Part shown: one piece after another, positions 1-10,200 of the stretch
How positions within the stretch are numbered: the stretch's first letter is position 1
Layout of the letters: every line of letters starts with the position of its first letter
Source of the DNA: Thamnaconus septentrionalis
Taxonomy: Eukaryota; Chordata; Actinopteri; Tetraodontiformes; Monacanthidae
Direction of reading: 5' to 3'
Assembly: GCA_009823395.1 (NCBI GenBank)
Contig: CM020510.1
Coordinates: forward strand, 15,933,773-15,997,772
DNA length: 64,000 nucleotides
Notes under the pieces: generated by a model
Database searches by the model: none
Told to the model about the DNA's origin: nothing
Seen by the model: the letters and a program-made list of their open reading frames with translations, nothing else
Translations under genes and position numbers: made by a program

Positions 1-2373
1 AAAGCTGATCTACCTGCCAAGGTTGTATGTTGTTGTTTTGAGCGCATGAATTGTTGTGGAAAGGCCCACTGCCTGGTTGACAGAGCAGGAGGTTGTGGAG
101 CGAATAGGCAATGGCATACACAGCCTTGTACACATTATAGGCCACTCTTGGGCTGGATGTGTTCATGTAGGCTGCATGCTGCTCCAACAGGGACTCCTGT
201 CCTGTGCAGGGCGGAAAGTGAAAGCCGGAGGAATCAGAAGCGCTGCAGCCATACAGAGCCTCCCACAGCTCAGTAACTAGGAGATTATTGGGTACAGCTT
301 TGGGTTTACTCCCTGAAGGTAGTCACTGAGTCCGGGTATGTGGCCTTTGCTGATGCCAAAGCCAACGGTGCCTCCCAGGTATGGGTAGTACTCGCTGCCT
401 GTGAAGACAGATGCAGTGACCCAGGCCTCACTGGCCACCCACTGGATTCCAGTGATGTTTTGAGCCATGTAATCTTTCAGGAAAGGTGTCATCTCTCCCT
501 CAGCTGAAAATACCACCACCACTTTGGCTGACGAGCTACGCATCACCTACAAAAAACAAAGAGAAAAACCGTGATTCACACTATTGCTTACATCTGTGGA
601 CAGTTTAGAGTCATGGACAGTTTAAAGTGCATTCTTTGACACATGCTAGGAAAATCATAATAAAATGAGACGGGTGGAAGTTAATGATTAAAAATGGACC
701 AGACTAAACTGAAAATTAAGTAGAATCAATATTGACAATGATCAACTTCTACTTAACCAAAAACCAACTCTGAAGAAATTGTTCAAGCCCTTGTATTCAC
801 CTCAATGATCTCTAGTGCCCTCTGGTGGTCGTAGAGCAGAGGAATAACTTCCTGGTACGCCGCGCACACTTTGCTCCCCTTCAGTTCTCTCAACAAGCCA
901 TCCATAGCAAAACGCCCATATTCACGGTCTCCTCGCACCAGACCCACCCAAGTCCAGTTGAAGTGTATCAGCAGCTGAGCGATGGCCTTCACCTGGGTTG
1001 GACACAGTGTCCATTTATTCGGTGTTACGAGCAAAGAAAGTTGGAAAGTCCTGATATAAAATAATTTTACTGTAATTTGTGTGTATATCTTCCTCACAAA
1101 GAAATGTTTCATATTTACGAAGGAAGTCAAATTGAGCTTTTGCGCACAAAAGCTTTCCAAGCATTACAATCACCTGAAACTAATTTACCTGATAGTCGTC
1201 ATTTGGGATCACTCTGAAGAAGTTGGGATACTTCCTTCTGTCAGAAAGACATGCACATGAAGAAAAGTAGCTGATCTGTGTTAAAAGAAAACACATGAAT
1301 ACATGAAGCATGGAGGTCCTTTCTATGTCCATTCAACAGGCTCAAATGTATTTAAAGTCCTGATGTGTAACCAGAAAATTTAAGCATCTTCATCTTGTGG
1401 GGAAAAAATAATTAACACTTATTAAAAGTGTTTGGAATGTATCAAAGTCTGTTGGTTTTATAGATAAATCAATTATCAACAGGACTGCTTTAAATCATCA
1501 AATTAAATTTTGTTTTCATCACAAAGGAACAATGTTGTCTTTACCATGGGTATCTTGAATAGCTGCAGTATTCTTGACAGCACAATGGACAGAGCAGAAC
1601 CAGACTCGCCGATGACAGCGAGGAGCGAAGAGCCACCACTGCACACAGAGCTGTCTTCTTGGCCCAGGCCATTCAGCAGAGCCAGAGCGGCTCTCTGGCC
1701 GGTCAGTGGATATCCACAGGAATCAAAGATAGTGTACCCCAGCGTGTGATTAGGCAGCAGCTCGGCACTCAGGTTGATCTCCTCGACCGCAAGCCTCATC
1801 GTCTGCGCCCAGCGGAAGGCTCTGGGATCAAAGCTGCAGTGTCGCACACAGCCAACGCACCAACACCAACATTCAATGAAATGCAAAGAATAAGAATCAC
1901 ACCTTTTTTACACATCTAAATTGCACATTGTGAAACACACATGGGTGACTCCAGTCACAGATTAACATTGTAATTTCACTGTAATTACAACTGTCATTTC
2001 TTGACCTTAAACTCTAAGGGTTTGAGAAATTGAGAAAGACATCATTGTATTATTGATTCATTTTGCAGAGAATAGTAAAAGCATAAAATATATTTGATTT
2101 TCTTAAAGCAATGATATTCCAAATCACATTAAATGAAACTCACCCACTGCATTTCACTGGTGGTGGCCTGTAGGTGCTGTTAAGATCTGGCATTTCTTGG
2201 TTATAGTGAAGGGGAAATATTCCTCCAATAGTGAAATCACCTTTGGACACAAAACCTGACTGAAAGCTGTTTTGAATCGTGCACACTTCAGTTTCTGTCT
2301 TGGATGGAGAGGTGAAGCTCGACACCGAGTTGTGAAAAGCGTGAAGCAAATGAAAAACAACGAGTGGATTCAT
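1..2373 (-). CDS. V2R/OlfC family C GPCR, gene 1 (5' part only; exons 4-6 lie left of the window)
   Basis: Five coding exons are visible: exon 1 2144-2373 (ATG at 2373, hydrophobic signal peptide), exon 2 1545-1833, and a ligand-binding exon 3 split into 1189-1275, 801-992 and 14-546. All junctions are GT-AG. The pieces encode the Venus-flytrap domain with family motifs [17 protein letters not shown] and CACLSD. The cysteine-rich and transmembrane exons are outside the window. The split matches gene 3 exactly (87 and 192 nt for the first two pieces). The last piece is 533 nt against 534 in gene 3, because the G run at 290-292 is one base short; this shifts the frame after VNPKLYP. The lesion could be real or a homopolymer read error. 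Class assignment is very sure; functional status is open. Confidence 0.88.
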
Positions 2374-2904
2374 GTTTTTCAACAGGCCCCCCAGAAAACA
2401 CGCAGAGCAACAAATACAGGCAATTTATGTGCAGAAGCTGACCCTCTTGGGTTGTGCGTCACGAAGATTTAATGGCCCCGCCTCTGTCACAGCAGTTTTA
2501 ATTATGGTTTAATCAAAGTATATCTGTTCTATCTATCTAGTGTGTTTCAATTGAGAACTGCTATAGGTTGCATATTGTAAGAAGTAATAAGTCGTAATAA
2601 CAACAATAAAACAGGATACTTCAAATACTCTCACGCTACCTGAATATTGTTTGCTTTTTTGTGATGCAATGCAATTGTTTGCACATGATGTGCTCTATTG
2701 TTGACACAGAACAGTAAAACAAAGTCAATCAGTGCCATTGTTGAATTTGTGAAAGTAGTGTTTACTGATCGTTTACACATTTTAGTTTTTTCAAATTGTA
2801 GAACTCAACTGCCTCTATGGAAACATGGCATCTTTGAAGGAGACAAATCTTATTTCTCACTCTTTATAGGCCGGAGACCACTGAGTTCCAGTCTTACCAT
2901 TATG

Positions 2905-2905
<1 letters not shown>

Positions 2906-2946
<41 letters not shown>
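2906..2946. repeat. (GT)n microsatellite
   Basis: About twenty uninterrupted GT units are read directly. The His/Thr-rich and Cys/Val-rich frames across it are artefacts of the repeat. Confidence 0.95.
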
Positions 2947-2947
<1 letters not shown>

Positions 2948-3340
2948 CGCATACAAATGTATACCACTCGTACCACTCTTTCATCTCCTGGTCTTCTTTT
3001 GTTTTGTAACTTTCCACAGTAATCAGAATATTTTGTGAAGCACACAAAAATAAGACATGTATATACATCAAATATGGTGTTGTGATGTTTTTAGTGGTGA
3101 CTGTTTTGTGTTTATTAGTAAGGGAAAGGTATTCCTCCCTAAGAACTGCTGACATTATAATTTCCAATGTCACTTTTTGGTGTAGATATCTTAAGGAAAG
3201 ATTTTGCCTTTATCTATGTCCTATGTTCAAGCATGATTATATTTGTAATTAAAAGAATGGGCCATGTACTGTATTATACTACTGATGCTGCAGTCATTGA
3301 CAAAAACATGAATACGTGACACACAAGTGAATTTGTTCAA

Positions 3341-3346
3341 TTTATT
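3341..3346 (-). other. Candidate polyadenylation signal of gene 2
   Basis: AATAAA on the minus strand, about 90 bases downstream of the gene 2 stop codon. Position and motif fit a poly(A) signal; use is not shown. Confidence 0.5.
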
Positions 3347-3435
3347 TAACATGTCACACAAAGAAAACAGTCTGTACTTGACACAAAGACATAACAGACT
3401 TGCTTTTTCACAAACAGTACATGACGTTTAGCTTA

Positions 3436-6400
3436 TCATAGGGTTCTTGATGGTATTTTTGCTCGAATGTGTTTTTTTGAGTTTTGCTCTGGGCGAAAGA
3501 TAATAATGAAACATTTTGGGAAAAAGATGCATGCCAGCAGACCAAAACTTGAGGCCAAGATGGCAAATATCTCAACAGCCACTGTGAACTTCCCAGGGCT
3601 GCTGACATAAGCTGGAATAAAAGTGATCCAGACAGCACAGAAGATCAGCATGCTGAACGTGATGAGTTTGGCCTCATTGAAGCTGTCTGGCAGTTTCCTG
3701 GCGAGAAAAGCAAGGATGAAACACAAGACGGCAAGAATCCCTATGTATGTCAAGACAGCCCAGAAGCCAACAGCTGAACCTAAGGCACACTCCAAGATAA
3801 TCTTTTCTTTATAGTATTTCATGTTCCTTCTTGGAAATGGAGGGTTGATTGTCAGCCAGAGGATGCAGATTAAAACCTGAATGAGTGTGACTGTCACAAC
3901 ACTAATCCTTTGATGTCTGGGACCAAATCTTTTAATCATGCTATTGCCTGGAAGAGTGGCCCTGAAGGCCATTAACACTACTATGGTTTTCCCCAGAACG
4001 CATGAGATGCAGAGGACGAAGGTGATGCCGAAGGCCGTGTGTCGGAGCATGCAGGACCAATTGGAGGGCCGGCCGATGAAGGTCAGAGAGCACAGGAAGC
4101 ACAGTTTCAGCGAGATCAGCAGCAGGAAGCTCAGCTCAGAGTTGTTGGCTTTTACAATTGGAGTCTCTTTATGAATCAAGAAAATGATCATTGTTAAAAT
4201 AGACAAAAATACTCCAAAACAGCCAAGTCCAGTCAAAAGTGCCCCTGTAATCTCTTTGTAGGAAAGATATTCAGAGGGCTTTGGAAGGCACAGATCTTTC
4301 TTCTCATTTGGCCAAAGCTCAGGGGGACACATAAAACAGTCAAGCGAATCTGAAAAACATGAAAGCCTTGTTAGTGTCACAAGTTTGCTGTTTTGCGTTA
4401 TCAACGTGAATTAATTTGACGTCAAAATGACCCACCTGTCGTGTTGCTTATTGTACCCTCAGGACAGTCAAAGCAGTCAAAACAGCACACGGGCTTGAAC
4501 TTGTTTATGGCTTTACGAGTCCCCGGTGGGCAAGGCTCACTGCAAACAGAACGCGGCACCTGATGAGACAAATTACGGCACGTCAACAACAAGGAAAACT
4601 CAAGAGAAGTGTCCTCGCAATGTGTGCACAATGGCAAATGACTTTGATGCCTTGGTCTGAGCACAATCAATCAAAATCATAGGTTTCTGTTTAGATACAG
4701 TTTTCATGCACCTCTTTACTGTTTCCTCCCCAAATTATCTTGGCGCTTTCTTCTAGTCTCAGTTTATTCTCTTCTGGAAAGGAGGTGTCATATAGGCCGA
4801 TTTTTGCAATCTCCACAGATCCATCTTCTTGCATCTGCCAGTTAACTAAGTCGTACTGGGCAACCGCCTCCCCGTTTTCATCAAAATAAACCTTGGCCCC
4901 CTCCCTTGTTGTAAAGTTCACATACTTAATGTGTTCCAACACCTGCGGAGAGAGATCAGAAATATGCTTTAATATGTGCCCTGCAAACAGGAGATAAGCA
5001 AGTAAACATCCACAAACTAAAAGGTGATATTCAACAAAAATACTTGAACTTACAAGCCTCGGTCTAACATCCTCTTTGGTTACACAGGGTTTTCTGGTGG
5101 TGGGATTTGAGCCATCTTTACATTGCAATAGTATATGCATGGCATGAGCAACTAGGTACACAGCCTTGTACACGTTATTCTCAGCCCTGAAATGCGTCAC
5201 GTCCGTGTAGTCATTGGAAACCGTCCTGAGATCCTCGGTGCCGGTGCACGCAACAGATGTGTTGGATGGTAAGAAGCTGCAGTCAAAGAACTTCTCCCAG
5301 ACAGCTTTGACAATTGCACTGTGTGGTTCATCTGAAGGTTTCAAGCTGAGTAAGTATTCACCAAGACCAAGTATGGATGCCCGAGGGATGGCAAAGCCAA
5401 TTGTCCCCTGTAAAATATGCATCCTCTCAGGTGACGCCAGCTCGACCTGGGTGATCCAAGCCTCGCTGCCAAGCCACTGCTTTCCAGTAATGTTGTAGCT
5501 CTCCATTTTCGACAGGAACGATTTTGTAGAAGACAAGGACAAAAACAGCAAGACCACCTTTGAAGTGGACTCCCTCAGCATTGTCACAATAGCCTTCAAC
5601 TGTGTGGCTGATTTCTTGGAGAAGGGCAGTCTGTATTCAACACATATGTTTTCTCTCTGTGCTTGCATTGCAAAATCAGCTGTTGCTTTTTTAGAGTACA
5701 GTCCTTTAGAGTAAATTATTCCCACCCACCGCCAGTCATAATATTTCATTAGTTGCACCAGACCAATGACCTGAAAGCGGTCACTTGGCACAGTTCTAAA
5801 AAATGTGGGGAAAAGACTTTTGTCGCTCAAGCAAGCACATGTTGAAAGGTGGCTAACCTGCATCGACATTGATCAGATAAACAGAATGTATATGAATATG
5901 AGCACATTCACAGATCACAGCACATATTTGGGCAGAGACTCAAAACACTTAATTTCTCCTAACCTGTGGAATAGAAAGCGGGCTAAGTATGAGGTTTATA
6001 TCTTCGCTGATCCCAGAAGACGAATGGCCTAAGACAGCCTGAACTCGCCCGCTGCAGCCGTTAGAATCATCTCCAGTCACAGCTTCCACAGCCGCTCGTA
6101 TCAGGTTTGTACTCCCACAGCCATTGTACAGTCTGTAACCCAGAGTCACACCGGGAAGCAGTTTAGAATCTCTGTTGATCTCATCCACCGTGTACATTAC
6201 AGTCCTGGCAAACTTCAGCTCCCTCTCATTCCATCTGCAGAAATTGCGCATAAAAGTTGCCATTGAAACAAACCATTTTGCTACACGTCAGGAAAGCACA
6301 TTATTGAAGGCATGTATGAAACAACTATACTTACTTTTCACAATATGTTTGAGGCAATGCCTGGTAGCCGTTGTCGATGAGTCTACGCGTACTAGTGATA

Positions 6401-6540
6401 GAGAAAACACCACCTATAATAAGATCACCCTCTTTAGAAAATTCCTTGAACCCTGTCTGCCCAATGATCCTACATGTGTCTTTTTCTGTCTTCGTTCCCA
6501 CCAGTAGAGTGAATAAAACAGCAAAGACCCAACCCATCAT
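3436..6540 (-). CDS. V2R/OlfC family C GPCR, gene 2 (complete, predicted 849 aa)
   Basis: Six exons: 6335-6540, 5964-6234, 5054-5857, 4712-4942, 4436-4559 and 3436-4349, all with GT-AG borders and family phases, summing to 2550 nt (849 aa plus stop). The start is the first of two adjacent ATGs at 6540, followed by a hydrophobic signal peptide; an in-frame TTG further 5' is less likely. Exon 3 carries CACLSD and GSEAWIT, exon 5 the cysteine-rich domain, exon 6 seven helices with [14 protein letters not shown] and a PKCF/RPEQN tail. Odd: where nearly all neighbours have an acidic residue then YG near the ligand cleft, this gene reads YSKGLYSKK. The 111-nt intron 3 has no stop and is in frame, so retention would add 37 residues. 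Intact receptor, probably with altered ligand preference. Confidence 0.92.
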
Positions 6541-6586
6541 GAACCTCCCTCCCCTTAACTGAACCAACTCTGACCTGTGGGCTGAC

Positions 6587-6593
6587 TTTTATA
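6587..6593 (-). promoter_or_regulatory. TATA-like box of gene 2
   Basis: TATAAAA on the minus strand about 47 bases before the gene 2 ATG. Inferred from motif and position only. Confidence 0.45.
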
Positions 6594-6900
6594 CCTTTTT
6601 TCTACCATAAGAGAGGCATCAGCAGTCAGTGTGAGCGGTCTTATTCTCATAAGATTTTTGTGTTTGTTTTTCATGCACGACTGCGCTTTTTGTTTCTGTT
6701 CCAATTAACTTTTTTCTCCCTTCCATTTTAGATAAACACATCATTGTCACACAAGGACATTTTTTAGCCACTGGCTTATTGTACCTGCGATGCAAACAAT
6801 CATATAATGAAGAGGGCAGTTCATTTCGCAGTTATCAAATACAGGCTTTGTTTGCATTTACATTAGTCTTATTTTTAGGAGTTTGCCATCCATTTTGATT

Positions 6901-6942
<42 letters not shown>

Positions 6943-6945
6943 TGA
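6901..6945. repeat. (TG)n(AG)n compound microsatellite
   Basis: About ten TG units followed by about ten AG units, read directly. Confidence 0.9.
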
Positions 6946-7270
6946 GTGCGTGTTTTATTCTGCTTTCAGTTCAGTTGAATTACTCTTTTCTTAAAGTATT
7001 CATCATAAAAGACAAATGCAGTGGTGATTTCCATTTTTTTTTAATTTCCACTTTAAACACAAAAAATATTACTACTACTACTACAGTAATAACTGTTTTG
7101 CCCTGTATCTATTATTGCATCTGTGGGCATAATTATATGACCAAAAAAGACTTTCCACATTTCCATGTTTGCATGATGTCACAATGTTAATTTTTTGACT
7201 CTGTAAACTAACATTTTGATTTATATTAAAGTTATTAATCGCGATGAGATACTATCATTAGTTTCTAAAG

Positions 7271-10200
7271 TTAGTATCTCTTTTTTTCTTTTCCCATTAG
7301 GTGCTGCTTGTTGTTCTTGTTTGGCTTTAATAAAATAATGTAGCACTTTGGTGCAAACAGACAGAACAACAGGCCAAAGCTGGAAGCCAAAATGGCAAAT
7401 GACTCCACCGCATCCGAATAATTTCCAGGTGAGCTGATATAGGCAGGGATGAATGCCAGCCACACAGCACAGAAGATCAGCATGCTGAAAGTGATGAACT
7501 TGGCCTCGTTGAAGTTCCCCGGCAGTTTACGGGCCAAAAAGGCTAAAATAAAACACAGACAGGCCTGGAGACCAATATATCCCAGAATGAACCAGAAAGC
7601 AAAGCTGGATCCAACATTACACTCCAGTATGATCTTTGAGTGTTCATACTGAGTATTTCTAAATGGGATCGGTGGTGCATCAACAAGCCAGGCGGTACAG
7701 ATTATAACCTGAACAAGTGTGCAACTGAATATTATGACACGCTGCTGTTTAGGCCCAAACCACTTCATGACGTTGTCCCCGGGCCTCATGGCAGTAAAAG
7801 CAGCCAGAACTACCAGAGTTTTCCCCAGAATGCAAGAAAGGCAAAGTGAAAATGTAATGCTGAAGGCAGTGTGACGCAGCATGCAGGACCAGGCAGTTGG
7901 TTCTCCAATGAAAACCAGAGAACAGAGGAAACACAGAGTGAGTGAGAACAGGATGAAGAAGCTGAGTTCAGAGTTGTTCACGCGGACGATGGCTGTGTTT
8001 CTGTGATAGAAAAAGACTCCAAAGACAAGTATAGTGAAGCAGGCACCCACTGCAGAGGTCACTGTCAGGGCTATGCCCAAGGAGTCATAGGCCAAGAACT
8101 CCACCTTTTTGGGTATGCAGGCTGTTCTGTTTTGGTTTGACCAGAAATCCTCTGGGACAAAGTGTGCACTCTATTGAATCTGAAGGATACAAAATGAAAA
8201 AAGTAAATAGTAAAAAGTACATATTTATTAAGATCTAAGTTTTTAAATAGCTACATGTGCCAAGTAGTTCATATATTTTAATTAAATTACTCAATGTGCA
8301 CCAGTGCAAGGTACATTTGATATCCACATATTCTGATGTAGAGAGGTGGCATTTGCAAATGTCTCCCTTGGCACAAGTACAAATGCTCATAAATCAATGT
8401 GGACTCACTTGTCTCATTGCTAATTTTACCACTGTCACATGGCACACAGTCAAAGCAGCAAACAGGTTCTCCACGTCGGACAGCCTTTCTGGACCCAGGA
8501 GGACAGCTGGCACTGCAAACAGACAGTGGCACCTAAGAAGCAGATAAAGGCCTTTAAGGTCCGAAGTCTCTCAAATATGATGACAGCTTCTTTTCAGTTT
8601 AAAATTAATTGTAACAGTACAGAACGATGCACAAATATGTCTTTCTATGAGGCACAACCACAAATAATTGAGCATCATCAGCAAACTCGAGGATGAAAGA
8701 GTGAATACAGTAAGCTTTCTTTTCTCCCACTTGTTTTGAATGTACCGTATTTTCCGGACTATAAGCCGTTACTTTTTTCCCACGCTTTGAACCATGCGGC
8801 TTATGCAAAGGTGCGGCTTTTCTGTGGATTTTACTTCACCCGCCAGGGGGCGCTTTAGCAGGAAGTGCAAAAACGAGACAAGCGGCGACACGGAGAGCAA
8901 CACTGACAGACACAGAAAAGGTATGTGACGAAGCTCTTCTTAGGCTGTTCAACTCCGACACTGAAGAAAGTGACGTCAGCGGTTTCAGTGTGCAGGAGGA
9001 AGATGAACAGTGACTGGTGGTTTCTGGGTTCAGTGTTCACGAAGCGACTTTAATGGTTCCAGTGCGCATGAAGAAAAAGTGACAGCGGTTCGACGTGTGT
9101 TCAGTGGGTTCAGTGCGCAACTTTTCTGTTTTGGCTCTCGTCTGTATGTTCTCTTGTCTTTATGCGCTCTGTCTTTGTGAGCTCCGGTGCGTCACTGCCT
9201 TGAGTTCTGGTCCGACTCCATACCAATTAACCGAGGTGACCAGCGGGATCCTGCAAACAGGATCCGCGGTGTGAGTCCAGAGTCGCAGGCTCGCAGCCGC
9301 CGATCCGATCCGCTCCGCGGACCCGTTTCCTGACGAAACACCTGCGGCTTATAGTCCAGTGCGGCTTGTATATGTACACATTTGTTTTTTCCCCTAAATT
9401 TAGCTGGTGCGGCTTATATTCAGGTGCGCTTTATAGTCCGGAAATTACGGTAAATGTACTGAGTGCATAATACCCCTTGAAACTGGACTGACTTACCTCC
9501 ACTTCAACATACAAAACTTCAACAGTTGGCACCCGATGAAGATAAAAACACAGTGTGACCAGCTTGCCTCACTGCGATGTCCTGCCCATATCATTTCATC
9601 CTCTTTGATATCCAGCTCCTCTCCTGCTGGCTTGGTTCCATCAAACAATCCAACATGGACAAACTCAATATTCCCACTTGTGCCTCTTTGCCAGTTGATG
9701 ACATCATAATATGGGATGGAGTCCCCATTTAGGTCAAAGTTCACCTCTTCGCCAGCAATATTAAACGTCAGCTCCTGCAGGTAATGTTGGAGCTGAAAAA
9801 ACACTTCAAACGTTTAATATATTTCCACTTTTTACAGTGGGTGTATGACAGCAAAGCTGATCTACCTGCCAAGGTTGTATGTTGTTGTTTTGAGCGCATG
9901 AATTGTTGTGGAAAGGCCCACTGCCTGGTTGACAGAGCAGGAGGTTGTGTAGCGAATAGGCAATGGCATACACAGCCTTGTACACATTATAGGCCACTCT
10001 TGGGCTGGATGTGTTCATGTAGGCTGCATGCTGCTCCAACAGGGACTCCTGTCCTGTGCAGGGCGGAAAGTGAAAGCCGGAGGAATCAGAAGCGCTGCAG
10101 CCATACAGAGCCTCCCACAGCTCAGTAACTAAGAGATTATTGGGGTACAGCTTTGGGTTTACTCCCTGAAGGTAGTCACTGAGTCCAGGTATGTGGCCTT

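Larger units (their letters stand above)
2374..3435. other. Intergenic region, genes 1-2
   Basis: About 1.06 kb with no coding exon that I can support. It holds a (GT)n microsatellite near 2906-2946 and a candidate polyadenylation signal for gene 2 at 3341-3346. The rest is AT-rich sequence in which I see nothing. Confidence 0.6.
6541..7270. other. Intergenic region, genes 2-3
   Basis: About 730 bases with no supported exon. Besides the gene 2 TATA-like box it contains a (TG)n(AG)n microsatellite at about 6901-6945 and AT-rich sequence. I see nothing else. Confidence 0.6.
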
